64,000 nt of DNA from Flavimaribacter sp024343425 (GTDB lineage Bacteria; Pseudomonadota; Alphaproteobacteria; Rhizobiales; Rhizobiaceae), in the NCBI GenBank assembly GCA_965227645.1, contig OZ245773.1, positions 4,402,001 through 4,466,000 of the forward strand. The letters are read 5' to 3'. A model generated the notes under the pieces. The model did no database searches and was not told the DNA's origin. It was given only the letters and a program-made list of their open reading frames with translations. This document shows positions 9,175 to 17,916 of this stretch, piece after piece. Numbering within the stretch: position 1 is the stretch's first letter; every line of letters starts with the position of its first letter. The position numbers were made by a program, and so were the translations under genes.

Positions 9175-9177
9175 GAC

Positions 9178-9594
9178 TCACTCGCCGCGGAAGCGGGCGA
9201 CAACATCAGCCGGTATGGGCGTGGATTTGAGTTTACCCGTCTCCGGATCCTTCTGCGTCCAGACGCGCGTTTCCCGGACCTCGACGCACAAGGCGCCGTC
9301 TTTGGTCAGCGCGTGGACGATATCGAAACTGGATTTGCGAATCTCGGCGATGCTGCTGACGATTTCGATCTCGTCGCCATAACGGCAAGGCGCCTTGAAC
9401 TGCGCATTTGTCGCAACCAGCGGACATCCGGCGATGCCGTAGCGCGCCACCATCTCCTGCTTTGGCAGCCCCGCCGCCTCGTAGAGCATTGTGACGCCGT
9501 GGTCGAAGAATGAGAAAAAATTCGGATTAAAGACAATCCCGGCCGGATCGCAATCGCCCCATTCGATCCGCCGCGTCAGTGTGTTTGAAAGCAT
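9178..9594 (-). CDS. Acyl-CoA thioesterase, 4-hydroxybenzoyl-CoA thioesterase type
   Basis: A 138-residue single hot-dog domain. The N-terminal motif RIEWGDCDPAGIVFNPNFF contains the catalytic Asp17 of the 4HBT family (WGDCDPAGIV). The enzyme hydrolyses an acyl- or aroyl-CoA ester to acid and CoA in the cytoplasm. It lies downstream of, and on the same strand as, the LigM-like demethylase gene, 56 bases away. Together with the acyl-CoA ligase at 12060 this suggests a role in aromatic acid metabolism, but that link is inference from position. Confidence 0.85.
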   Translation of the reverse strand: MLSNTLTRRIEWGDCDPAGIVFNPNFFSFFDHGVTMLYEAAGLPKQEMVARYGIAGCPLVATNAQFKAPCRYGDEIEIVSSIAEIRKSSFDIVHALTKDGALCVEVRETRVWTQKDPETGKLKSTPIPADVVARFRGE

Positions 9595-9650
9595 CGCTCA
9601 ATCCCTCGCTCTCGCCGCCCTTTGGGCGCCTGATGTCCGATTCGCGCACA

Positions 9651-11102
9651 CTATACAGCTTCTAGCGAGCCGCGTTTCACGCCGATTTCGCTGCGATAGG
9701 ACTGCGCCGCGAGACTGATCGGCGACGGCGCGACAATGGCGCGGATCTTGACCTGTTCGTGCGGTTCGATATTGCCGGCGCTGCGAGCCCCTCCGCCATC
9801 TTCGCCCCAGTAGAGAACGACTTCTGTTCCGTGTTCGGCGAAGTCCGCGTCGACGCTCGCAAGCGACATCATCGCGTGTTCGTTGACCGTGTAGGTCGGA
9901 TAGGTGGCGAGGCCGATCGTCTTGCCCGACTTGTCGGTGACACGGTCGTAATGCATGCGCGCAGCGGCCGCCAGCGGCATTGTGATCGGCAGCGGATTGC
10001 GGTCGCCGATCTCGAACTGGCTCTGCATGACCTTCATCACGTCCTCGGCGTTCCAGATCAGCGTCACCTTCTTGCGATGCGGCTTGCCGACCATCGCTTC
10101 CAGCGCCTCCCGACCGACATAGTCGTGGTCGAACTTCACCAGATGGCCGTAATTGAGGTCGAACGGCGTCAGATAATAGTCTTCGATGTCAGGCGAATAA
10201 AAGCTGCCGCCGAGCGACATGCGCATCGCCGCATTCCGCGAACTCAGCCAGTCGCGGTAGGGTTTCATCGCAGGGCTGGTGTAGACGGCCGAAACCGGCA
10301 CCGCCCACCAGCCGGACTCGATCACGGTCGAGAAATAGCCGATCGAGCCGATCTGTCGAAGTCCAAAGGCCTTGCCTTCGCTCACAAGCGCCTTTTTGAC
10401 GGCCTGACGATCCTCCCACGGACCGGAAAGTTCAAGGCCGGGAACGCCTCCCATGGTGTGGCGCATGCCGCGAACCTTGCATCCGGCGATATCAAGGATA
10501 TCCGACCGGAAGAATTTTATCTCCGGCAACGGACCGCCATGAAGCTTTTCAAGAAGCTCCCAGGCGTTCGGGCCTTCCACCTGATAGCGATAGAAATTGC
10601 GCCGCTTCGCCTTGTTCAGCGCCCACATCGGATCGAGTTCGGATTCGACCTCATAGTCGAGCGCCTGGGCGTTGAACTCCACCCAGTCGGTGGTCGAGGG
10701 ATTGCCGACGACGATGAAGTGTTCCGGCTCCAGACGATAGATGATTGCGTCGCCGATCACATGACCTTCCGGCGAACACGCCACAAGCTGCTTCGCCGCG
10801 CCGACGTCAAATGTCCGGAAGGAGTTGACTGCGAGATACTGGCACAGATCCAGAGCGCCGGGCCCGCGCAAATGCAGACTGTGCATGTGGTAGCTCTGAT
10901 CGTGCAGAGCGATTGTCTCGCGCCAGGAGCGCTGCTCGTCGCGCCAGGTCGTGAATTCCGGCCGCACGGCGTCGCCCGGCATCATCTGGGTGTAGATCGT
11001 CAGCGCATTCTTCGGCGGATTGCGAAACAGATGATCGACGATATTCGGGACCTGTTCGATGAGGTCACTCAAGGATTGCGGTTGCGTGTCATTTCCGGCC
11101 AT
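9651..11102 (-). CDS. LigM/GcvT-like tetrahydrofolate-dependent O-demethylase
   Basis: The 483-residue product belongs to the GcvT (aminomethyltransferase) fold and has the length and internal order of LigM/DesA-type vanillate or syringate O-demethylases. Visible stretches include FTTWRDEQRSWRETIALHDQ near the N-terminus, NSFRTFDVGAAKQLVACSP, YRYQVEGPNAWELLEKLHGG, MGGVPGLELSGPWED and FVKFDHDYVGREALEAM-like (LVKFDHDYVGREALEAM). These enzymes move a methyl group from an aryl methyl ether or similar donor to tetrahydrofolate. The start at 11102 is preceded by GGAGGAGA; an upstream in-frame start at 11153 has no such site. An 18-bp dyad lies 70 bases upstream. The exact substrate is not shown; a glycine/betaine-type demethylase is the alternative. 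Confidence 0.75.
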   Translation of the reverse strand: MAGNDTQPQSLSDLIEQVPNIVDHLFRNPPKNALTIYTQMMPGDAVRPEFTTWRDEQRSWRETIALHDQSYHMHSLHLRGPGALDLCQYLAVNSFRTFDVGAAKQLVACSPEGHVIGDAIIYRLEPEHFIVVGNPSTTDWVEFNAQALDYEVESELDPMWALNKAKRRNFYRYQVEGPNAWELLEKLHGGPLPEIKFFRSDILDIAGCKVRGMRHTMGGVPGLELSGPWEDRQAVKKALVSEGKAFGLRQIGSIGYFSTVIESGWWAVPVSAVYTSPAMKPYRDWLSSRNAAMRMSLGGSFYSPDIEDYYLTPFDLNYGHLVKFDHDYVGREALEAMVGKPHRKKVTLIWNAEDVMKVMQSQFEIGDRNPLPITMPLAAAARMHYDRVTDKSGKTIGLATYPTYTVNEHAMMSLASVDADFAEHGTEVVLYWGEDGGGARSAGNIEPHEQVKIRAIVAPSPISLAAQSYRSEIGVKRGSLEAV

Positions 11103-11171
11103 GTCGATCTCCTCCCTTGCCGCCTGGCGCGCTGCCGATCTTCCGTGCACCACGGTTTGCAGCGCTCATAA

Positions 11172-11189
11172 TTCTATTGTACTATAGAA
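11172..11189. promoter_or_regulatory. Putative TetR operator, copy 1
   Basis: TTCTATTGTACTATAGAA: six-base arms TTCTAT/ATAGAA around a six-base centre. It lies in the divergent gap between the demethylase gene (start 11102) and the TetR gene (start 11351). It matches copy 2 (11984-12001) at 13 of 18 positions, including nearly all arm bases and the CTATAGAA half. Confidence 0.7.
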
Positions 11190-11350
11190 AAATTGACAGC
11201 CTGTCGAGCGCCTTCGAGACGGCGCCGCTGGCGAGAAGGGCAATACAGGCGTCAATGCGACAGAGATGAGTGCGGCGCGTGACCGTTTCCATCCGCCAGA
11301 GCGATCGTGTACACAGTCTTCAACCTGCCTGTCCCCAGATCGAGCACGCC

Positions 11351-11983
11351 ATGCCCCGCCAGTTGAAACGGTCCGAAAAATCTCCAGAGCGCAATGTCAG
11401 AAAGCGACGCCGCGAAATCGTCGACGCCGCGGCTCGTGTTTTTGCCGAACGCGGCTATCATGGAACGTCAACTCAGGATATCGCCGATCTGCTCGGCATG
11501 CGGCAGGCGAGCCTCTATTACTATTTCGATTCCAAGGAAACGGCGCTGGAAGAGGTCTGCGCCCTTGGCGCTGCGGGGTTTGTCGAACGAGCGGAGGAGA
11601 TTGTCCGCAACGGACTTCCTGCTCAGGAGCGCTTGGCGCAGCTCCTTGCAGCGCATATCGCTCCGCTGGACCACCGCGCCGACTATACCCGAACCTTTCT
11701 GAATGAACGCAAATGGCTCCCTATGGAGAGCCGCCGCAAGGTCGGCCGCATGTCGCGGCGGCTCGAGGCTATTTTCGAACGGGTCCTCCGCGAGGGCATG
11801 CGAAATGGCGAGTTCCGCAACGATCTCAATCCGCGGATGACGACGCTTGCCTTGCTCGGAATGATGAACGCCGTCTCGACCTGGTACGAGCGGGAATCAG
11901 CGCCCCTCGAACGAATTGCGGAACTGTTTGGCGATCTGGCGCTGAACGGCACGCGCAACACGGATGCCAACCAGGCAAAATAA
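11351..11983 (+). CDS. TetR/AcrR family transcriptional regulator
   Basis: The 210-residue protein has the TetR helix-turn-helix near its N-terminus (RREIVDAAARVFAERGYHGTS, then TQDIADLLGMRQASLYYYF) and a C-terminal ligand-binding domain ending around the FGDLALNGT helix. The start ATG at 11351 gives the usual N-terminal basic arm. A longer reading from 11270 is possible but adds an atypical leader. It is divergent from the LigM-like gene and just upstream of the acyl-CoA ligase. Matching 18-bp dyads lie in front of both, so it probably represses both until an aromatic or acyl-CoA ligand binds. Ligand unknown. Confidence 0.85.
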   Translation: MPRQLKRSEKSPERNVRKRRREIVDAAARVFAERGYHGTSTQDIADLLGMRQASLYYYFDSKETALEEVCALGAAGFVERAEEIVRNGLPAQERLAQLLAAHIAPLDHRADYTRTFLNERKWLPMESRRKVGRMSRRLEAIFERVLREGMRNGEFRNDLNPRMTTLALLGMMNAVSTWYERESAPLERIAELFGDLALNGTRNTDANQAK

Positions 11984-12001
11984 TTTTATAGAGCTATAGA
12001 A
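11984..12001. promoter_or_regulatory. Putative TetR operator, copy 2
   Basis: TTTTATAGAGCTATAGAA begins directly after the TetR stop codon and lies 58 bases before the acyl-CoA ligase ATG. It has the same arm spacing as copy 1. Shared consensus: TTYTAT, four variable bases, CTATAGAA. Confidence 0.7.
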
Positions 12002-12059
12002 TTTTTCCGCTGCCTGCGCTATACAACAGGCTCGGAGGAACTTGACTGGACGCCGGGAG

Positions 12060-13931
12060 ATGATGGAAGCGTCTGCCTATAGCTACGAAACGTTGCGACA
12101 GACCTCAGCGCCGGCGCTGCTGTGCGAACGCGCCCGGAGAGACCCTTCCGGCACGGCCTTTCGCTTCAAGCATCTCGGCCTCTATCGTGAAAGATCGTGG
12201 GCTGACTATGCGGCGGCGGTGGCGCGTTGCGCGGTTGCGTTCGAGAAGCTTGGCCTTGGCAAGGGAGACCGGGTCGCAATCATGGGCGACCCATGCGAGG
12301 AATGGGCGATCTCCGACCTTGCCGCCCAGTCGATTGGCTGCATCACCTACGGCATATACCCGACGGCCTCCGCCGAAGAAGTCGAGTATCAGATGCGCGA
12401 CGGCGGCGCGTCGGTCTTCGTCGCCGAAGACCAGGAATATGTCGACAAGCTGCTCGCCGTGGCGGACAGGCTTCCCGACCTGCAGCATATAGTGGTCATC
12501 GACGACACGGCGCTCTTTGCCTATGACGATCCGCGGTTGAAGACCTGGAAAGATCTTGTCAACGCCGAAAGCGCAGGGATTGACTGGCTCGAGAACAAGG
12601 CGGCCGCGTTGGACCCCAAGGCGCCGGCCTTCATCGTTTATACGTCCGGAACCACAGGCGCGCCGAAAGGAGCCGTGGTCAGCCATGGCAAGCATCTTGC
12701 TGCGACCTACAACATCGTCAACCATTATCCAATGCTGCGCGAGCGGGAACAGCGCACCGTCGCCTTTCTACCGCTTTGCCATGTGCTCGGCCGCGACATC
12801 GCGCTGACGCTGCCGCTATTTTCGCGACTCGTCCCGCATTACGGCGAAGACGTTGAGGATCTTGCGACGACGATCTTCGAAGTCGCGCCGACGATCCTGT
12901 TTTTCGTGCCGCGCTATCTGCAGAAATTCGCGTCACAGATCCTGGTCGGGATATCCAACTCGTCCGGCGTCAAACGCAAAGCCTATGAAATTGCGATGCG
13001 CCGCGCCCGCCCGATCGCCGAAGCGCGGTGGGAGGGCAAATATTCGCCGACCGACGCCGCCGCGCTCAACCTGGCGTGGGTCTCGGTCTTTCGGCCGATC
13101 CTCAACAAACTCGGCTTCGACAAGCTGGAGCTGGTGATTTCCGGCGGCGCGCCGCTGCCGGTGGAGACGGCGACGCTGTGGCAAATATACGGCGTCAATG
13201 TCGTCGAGATGTACGGCCAGACCGAGACAGCCGGCGGCATCATCGCCGGCCAGAAAGGGCCTTTCTTCCGGCCAGGCGCCGTGGGCACCGTCCCGGAAGG
13301 CTGGGAGGCGCGACTTGCAGACGACGGCGAGATCCAGGTCTTGAGCCCGGATCTTTTCGATGGCTACTGGAACAATGAGGAAGCGTCGCGCGAAAGTTTT
13401 ACTGAAGACGGCTGGCTGAGGACTGGAGACATCGGCGAACTGGACGACGGCGTCCTGCGCCTGATCGACCGGGCCCGCGATTTCCTGGTGACCTCCGGCG
13501 GCAAGACGATTTCGCCGGCTTATGTCGAAAACGTCATGCGCGCGAGCCCCTATCTCAGCGAAATCATCGTTTTCGGCCACGGAAAGAAATATCTGACCGC
13601 CCTCGTCGAGATCGATTTCGACATGGCGTCGGACTGGGCGCGCGCCAACGACATCGCCTATTCCGGCTTCACCAATCTCGCGGAAAATCCACGCACGCGC
13701 GACCTCATCGCCGGCGAGATTGCGCGCGGCAATGAAAAGCTCGCGCGCGTCGAGCAGATCAAGCAGTTCCGCATTCTGCCCAAGGTTCTCGATCCGGAGG
13801 AGGAAGGGGAGCCCGTCACGCCGACGCGCAAGGTCAAGCGCACGCAAATGTACGAGCGGTTCAAGACGCTCGTCGACGAGATGTATGACGACAGGGAAGA
13901 GCGCATGGTCGCCGCAGCTGTCGGGGAGTAG
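12060..13931 (+). CDS. AMP-dependent acyl-CoA synthetase (long-chain/FadD15-like)
   Basis: A 623-residue adenylate-forming enzyme. The P-loop-like motif YTSGTTGAPKGAVVSH, the A5 motif EMYGQTETAGG, the A7 motif WLRTGDIGELDDG and the A8 hinge LIDRARDFLVTSGGKTISP are all present. The C-terminal lysine region (TPTRKVKRTQMYERF) is intact. It activates a carboxylic acid with ATP to the acyl-AMP and then to the acyl-CoA in the cytoplasm. Overall layout is that of long-chain acyl-CoA synthetases, but in this setting an aromatic or phenylpropanoid acid is a reasonable substrate (inference). The start could be ATG 12060 or 12063; an upstream TTG at 12042 has its GGAGGA too close. The ABC importer genes follow 46 bases later. 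Confidence 0.88.
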   Translation: MMEASAYSYETLRQTSAPALLCERARRDPSGTAFRFKHLGLYRERSWADYAAAVARCAVAFEKLGLGKGDRVAIMGDPCEEWAISDLAAQSIGCITYGIYPTASAEEVEYQMRDGGASVFVAEDQEYVDKLLAVADRLPDLQHIVVIDDTALFAYDDPRLKTWKDLVNAESAGIDWLENKAAALDPKAPAFIVYTSGTTGAPKGAVVSHGKHLAATYNIVNHYPMLREREQRTVAFLPLCHVLGRDIALTLPLFSRLVPHYGEDVEDLATTIFEVAPTILFFVPRYLQKFASQILVGISNSSGVKRKAYEIAMRRARPIAEARWEGKYSPTDAAALNLAWVSVFRPILNKLGFDKLELVISGGAPLPVETATLWQIYGVNVVEMYGQTETAGGIIAGQKGPFFRPGAVGTVPEGWEARLADDGEIQVLSPDLFDGYWNNEEASRESFTEDGWLRTGDIGELDDGVLRLIDRARDFLVTSGGKTISPAYVENVMRASPYLSEIIVFGHGKKYLTALVEIDFDMASDWARANDIAYSGFTNLAENPRTRDLIAGEIARGNEKLARVEQIKQFRILPKVLDPEEEGEPVTPTRKVKRTQMYERFKTLVDEMYDDREERMVAAAVGE

Positions 13932-13977
13932 CACGACAATCGCGGCCAAATCCGGTCGCGACATCAAGGGAGGAAGC

Positions 13978-15141
13978 ATGATGTTGAAGAAATGGATAGC
14001 CGTTCTGGGAGTGGCGACGACCGGCTTCGCCGTATCGTCCGCAGGCGCCCAGGAAAACGTGAAGATCGGCCTCACCGGCGCGCTGACCGGGCCGGTTGCC
14101 GGCACGTATGCGCCGGCGGTCGAAGGTCTGCGACTTTACTTCGACAAGGTCAACGCCGCCGGCGGCGTCGACGGCAAGCCGATCGAGTTGCTCATTCAGG
14201 ACGACGGCGCCGAGCCGTCCAAGGCGGCCGCCAACGCCAAACGGTTCCTGACCCAGGACGACGTGGCCATCATGATCAATGCGAGCCTGTCATCGACCTT
14301 TGCGCCGACGATCGCTGAAGCGAAACGCAACGGCGTCCCGCTCTTGTTTGCGGCGTCGGTCTGCCCGGCCGAGGTTTTTCCGCCCGCCGACCCGAACCTG
14401 TTCTGCACGACGGCTTTCGGCGCCAAGTATGACAGCCGCGCCGCCCTCGGCTTCATCGAGGACAAATCAGGCGCCGATGTAAAGCTGGGGCTGCACGCCA
14501 TGGCTATTCCGGTCTCCCGCGGCGAGATCGACTTCGCCGAGGAACTCGGCAAGGAAATGGGCATGACGCCGGTCTCCAAGGAAATCACGCCGCCGCCGAC
14601 GCCTGACTACACGCCGTTCGCGACGAACATCAACAACGCCGACGCCGAATGGGTCTGGTCCTGGGCCCCCTGGGTCGCGCAGATCAAGACCTTCGAGGCG
14701 TTGCGCCGGCTCGGCTGGGAAGGCGATTATCTCACCTATGCGCATCTGGAAGCGGAAGGCGAACTGGAGCGCGTCAAGGATCCGGAATTCTTCGTCGTCG
14801 GCGCGAACGCCCTGTTTTCCGAAGGGCTGCCGGTGATGGAGGAAATGGCGATGGCGGCCGAAGGCTCCAGCTATCCCGCCAACCAGATGACCGAGGGCTG
14901 GATCGCCGGCATGGTCATCGAAGCGGCGCTGAAGGCCGCGAGCGATCCGACATCGGCAGAGTCCGTTCGCGAAGCCATGTCGAACATCAGCGTCGACATG
15001 CAGGGGCTTAGAGGCGGACCGCTGGAATGGACCGCTGACAACCACTTCCGCACACAGCAGAACTACCGGGTCTATCGCTGGAACCCGGATAGCGGAAGCA
15101 TCGAAACCGTCCAGGACTGGACGCCCTTCGACGTCCAGTAA
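13978..15141 (+). CDS. Branched-chain amino acid-type ABC transporter, substrate-binding protein
   Basis: The 387-residue product has a signal peptide (MMLKKWIAVLGVATTGFAVSSAGAQE) followed by a Peripla_BP_6 fold (VKIGLTGALTGPVAGTYAPAV, LLIQDDGAEPSKAAANAKR). AGGGAGG stands seven bases before the ATG. It captures the ligand in the periplasm and delivers it to the LivHM permeases encoded just downstream. Despite the family name, such proteins often bind aromatic acids. The acyl-CoA ligase and demethylase neighbours make an aromatic acid the likeliest ligand here, which is inference. Confidence 0.9.
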   Translation: MMLKKWIAVLGVATTGFAVSSAGAQENVKIGLTGALTGPVAGTYAPAVEGLRLYFDKVNAAGGVDGKPIELLIQDDGAEPSKAAANAKRFLTQDDVAIMINASLSSTFAPTIAEAKRNGVPLLFAASVCPAEVFPPADPNLFCTTAFGAKYDSRAALGFIEDKSGADVKLGLHAMAIPVSRGEIDFAEELGKEMGMTPVSKEITPPPTPDYTPFATNINNADAEWVWSWAPWVAQIKTFEALRRLGWEGDYLTYAHLEAEGELERVKDPEFFVVGANALFSEGLPVMEEMAMAAEGSSYPANQMTEGWIAGMVIEAALKAASDPTSAESVREAMSNISVDMQGLRGGPLEWTADNHFRTQQNYRVYRWNPDSGSIETVQDWTPFDVQ

Positions 15142-15171
15142 GTTCAGCATAGAGTAATCGGGGCAGATCGC

Positions 15172-16044
15172 TTGCAATTCGTAGTCAATATCATGGTGCT
15201 TGCGGCGATCTACGCCCTGATCGCATGCGGTTATGTGCTGATCTACCGGGTCAGCCGGGTGCTCAACCTCGCCCATGGCGAATTGATGATGCTGGGCGCC
15301 TATCTGCTGGTGGCGACGGCTTCGGCCTTTGCCGCCAGTCCGCTGATGGCGGTCGTATTCGCCGCTGCAATGAGCCTAGCGGTCGGCGGCATGGTCTATC
15401 TCTTTCTCATGCGTCGAATGACCGGAGAGACGGTGCTGGCCGCAGTTCTGACCACCGTTGCGCTCGGCATTCTCATCCGAGGTCTCATTCTGCTCTTCTG
15501 GTCGGCGCAGCAGCAGCACCCGCGCGCCATGCTTGGCTGGGACAATCCGGTCATCGTGCTGCCGGGCGACGCCCGTATTTCGCTCTATTCGGGCCTGCTG
15601 ATCATCGCCACCCTTCTTGTCTACGGCGCGCTGTTTCTCTTCCTGCGGTTCGGACGCTGGGGCATTCGCATGCGCGCGGCGGGGCAGAACCCGCTGCTCG
15701 CCGCCCAGCGCGGCATCAATCTGCACGCCGTTTTCGCGCTCGCCTGGGGTCTGTCGACCTTTACCGGCGCGATCGCCGGCATGCTGATCGCGCTCGATTC
15801 CGGCCTCGACAGCACCATGACGATGATAGGGCTGAAGGCCTTTCCAGCGGCCCTGGTCGGCGGACTGGACAGTCTCGTCGGAGCGCTGATCGGCGCGCTC
15901 ATCATCGCCGGGGCGGAAGTCGGCGTCATTCGCTTCATCGATCCGCTGCTTGCGGACGTCGTGCCATTCATCGTACTCATCATCATGCTGGTGATCCGGC
16001 CATGGGGACTGTTCGGAACCCGGGAGGAACTCGACCGTGTCTAA
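15172..16044 (+). CDS. Branched-chain amino acid-type ABC transporter permease (LivH)
   Basis: A 290-residue multi-span membrane protein typical of LivH: an N-terminal YALIACGYVLIYRVSRVLNLAHGE motif region and a GLSTFTGAIAGMLIALDSG coupling segment. The start appears to be TTG at 15172, preceded by GGGGCAG; the first internal ATG (15193) would remove the conserved opening of helix 1. The stop codon overlaps the start of the next permease gene by eight bases, so translation is probably coupled. Confidence 0.88.
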   Translation: MQFVVNIMVLAAIYALIACGYVLIYRVSRVLNLAHGELMMLGAYLLVATASAFAASPLMAVVFAAAMSLAVGGMVYLFLMRRMTGETVLAAVLTTVALGILIRGLILLFWSAQQQHPRAMLGWDNPVIVLPGDARISLYSGLLIIATLLVYGALFLFLRFGRWGIRMRAAGQNPLLAAQRGINLHAVFALAWGLSTFTGAIAGMLIALDSGLDSTMTMIGLKAFPAALVGGLDSLVGALIGALIIAGAEVGVIRFIDPLLADVVPFIVLIIMLVIRPWGLFGTREELDRV

Positions 16045-17116
16045 GCCGCTGCCGTCAGCCAGCGGCCATTTCCGCCGCAGCTACGCCGATGAATTCCGCC
16101 TGATCGAGACCCGGTTCGCGAAGGCGATGACCCTCGTCTTCGCCGTCTTCCTGATCGGCTTTCCCTTTGTGGCCTCGCCTTTCTACGTGGATCTCGCGAC
16201 ACAGGTCTTCCTGGCGTCGATCGGCGCGCTCGCCCTGATGCTTTTGACCGGCATCGCAGGCCAGATCAGCCTCGGACACGCCGGGCTGCTGGCGGCCGGC
16301 GCCTTTACCGCCGGCATTCTCTACAAGGAGACGGCCGCGCCCTTCTGGATCACGATCCCGGCTTCCGCCGTGACAGGCGCGGTGCTCGGCATCGTCTTCG
16401 GCCTGCCGTCGCTCAGACTGCGCGGCCTCTATCTCGCTGTCTCGACGCTGGCGCTACACTTCGTCGTCGTCTATCTCGGCGGCGAGTACGAAACCCGCCG
16501 CGGTTATTCCACAGGAATCCTCGTCGATCCGCCCGTTGTATTCGGCTTCGAGATCTATTCGCCCCGCATCTGGTATTTCGTGCTGGCGGCGGCTGCGGGG
16601 ATTGCGCTTCTCGTCTCGGTCAACCTGATGCGTTCCCGCTCCGGACGCGCCTGGCGGGCGATCCATTCAAACGAGACAGTCGCCGAGGCGCTCGGCATCG
16701 ACATGGCGCGCTACAAGCTTCTCGCATTCGTCATCTCCTCGGCAATGACGTCCGTGGCCGGCGCGCTTTTCGCCTATTATCGCGGCTTCGTCTCGATCGA
16801 GGCGTTCTCGCTCTATCTGACCATCCAATACGTAGCGATGATTATCATCGGCGGCATGGGCAACCTTCTCGGCGCCCTCCTCGGCGCGGTCTTCGTGACG
16901 TTGTTTCCCTATCTGATCGAGGGTCTGATGAGCGCCCTGCCCGGCGCCGACAGGCTGGCCGGCTCGGTGTTTGCGGTGAACTACGCCGCTTTCGGCTTCG
17001 TCATGATTCTGTTCCTGGTGTTCGAACCGCAAGGACTCGTCGGGATCTGGCGCAGGGTCCGCAACTACTTCCTTCTCTGGCCTTTCAAACACAAGGCGCT
17101 CGGAGGCTCCTCGTGA
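16037..17116 (+). CDS. Branched-chain amino acid-type ABC transporter permease (LivM)
   Basis: This 359-residue membrane protein has the LivM signature LTGIAGQISLGHAGLLAAGAF and the later GIDMARYKLLAFVISSAMTSV and VAMIIIGGMGNLLGALLGA segments. It is the second permease subunit and forms the inner-membrane channel with LivH. It starts with GTG inside the end of livH (GGGAGG nine bases upstream) and its TGA overlaps the GTG of the next gene by four bases. This shows a tight operon. Confidence 0.9.
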   Translation: MSKPLPSASGHFRRSYADEFRLIETRFAKAMTLVFAVFLIGFPFVASPFYVDLATQVFLASIGALALMLLTGIAGQISLGHAGLLAAGAFTAGILYKETAAPFWITIPASAVTGAVLGIVFGLPSLRLRGLYLAVSTLALHFVVVYLGGEYETRRGYSTGILVDPPVVFGFEIYSPRIWYFVLAAAAGIALLVSVNLMRSRSGRAWRAIHSNETVAEALGIDMARYKLLAFVISSAMTSVAGALFAYYRGFVSIEAFSLYLTIQYVAMIIIGGMGNLLGALLGAVFVTLFPYLIEGLMSALPGADRLAGSVFAVNYAAFGFVMILFLVFEPQGLVGIWRRVRNYFLLWPFKHKALGGSS

Positions 17117-17916
17117 CCGGAACGACGCTGCTGGAGGTCGACAAGCTGGAAGTCGTCTACCAAAGGGCGATCACCGCGATCCAGGGCGTGACGCTTGCGG
17201 TGAAGGAAGGCCAGATCGTCGCCCTGCTCGGCACCAACGGGGCCGGCAAGAGCACGACGCTAAGAGCAATTTCCGGATTTCTCGGTCTCGACGACGCACG
17301 CGTGACCGAGGGCGCTGTCCGCTTTCGCGGCGACCGGCTCGAAAACCGGCCGCCCCACGAGATCACCCGTCGCGGACTGTCGCTCGTTCCCGAACGCGAC
17401 AAGGTCTTCCCCAACCTCACTGTTGCCGAAAATCTTCAGGCCGTCGTCAGACGCGGACGATCCGGCGACGCACGCGTCATGGACGACGCCGCGTATCACT
17501 TCTTTCCGAAGCTGAAGGAGTTGCGAAAACGCGAGGCCGGCCTGCTTTCGGGCGGCGAGCGGCAGATGCTGGCCATCGCAGCCGGACTGATGTGCGAACC
17601 GGACCTGTTGCTGATCGACGAACTTTCGCTCGGCCTTGCGCCGGTCGCCGTCGAAAGCCTGACGCAGAGCCTCGTCAGTATCCGCGACGAACTCGCCATC
17701 AGCATCCTGCTGGTCGAACAGAGCGCCGGCGTGGCGCTCAGGATCGCCGACTACGGCTATGTGCTGGAGAACGGCCGGATCGTGCTAGACGGCGACGCCG
17801 AGAGGCTGACGGGCCACGCCGACATCCAGGAATTCTATCTCGGCCAGGCCAGCGGCAACCGGCGCAGCTACCGCGATGTCAAACAATACCGCAGAAGCCG
17901 GAGGTGGTATGGCTGA
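17113..17916 (+). CDS. Branched-chain amino acid-type ABC transporter ATPase (LivF-like)
   Basis: The 267-residue ATPase has Walker A GTNGAGKST (about residues 36-44), signature LLSGGERQMLAIAAGL, Walker B LLLIDELSLGLAP and a switch His-like position replaced in LLVEQSAGVAL, as is usual for LivF (Gln). It drives import by the LivHM channel on the cytoplasmic face. The GTG start overlaps the previous stop. Its 3' end overlaps the next ATPase gene by eight bases when the better-supported start of that gene is used. Confidence 0.88.
   Translation: MTGTTLLEVDKLEVVYQRAITAIQGVTLAVKEGQIVALLGTNGAGKSTTLRAISGFLGLDDARVTEGAVRFRGDRLENRPPHEITRRGLSLVPERDKVFPNLTVAENLQAVVRRGRSGDARVMDDAAYHFFPKLKELRKREAGLLSGGERQMLAIAAGLMCEPDLLLIDELSLGLAPVAVESLTQSLVSIRDELAISILLVEQSAGVALRIADYGYVLENGRIVLDGDAERLTGHADIQEFYLGQASGNRRSYRDVKQYRRSRRWYG

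Noticed and set aside
9759..11171. Long plus-strand open frame opposite the LigM-like gene
   Set aside because: It is the antisense shadow of a well-supported GC-rich coding gene and has no recognisable domains.
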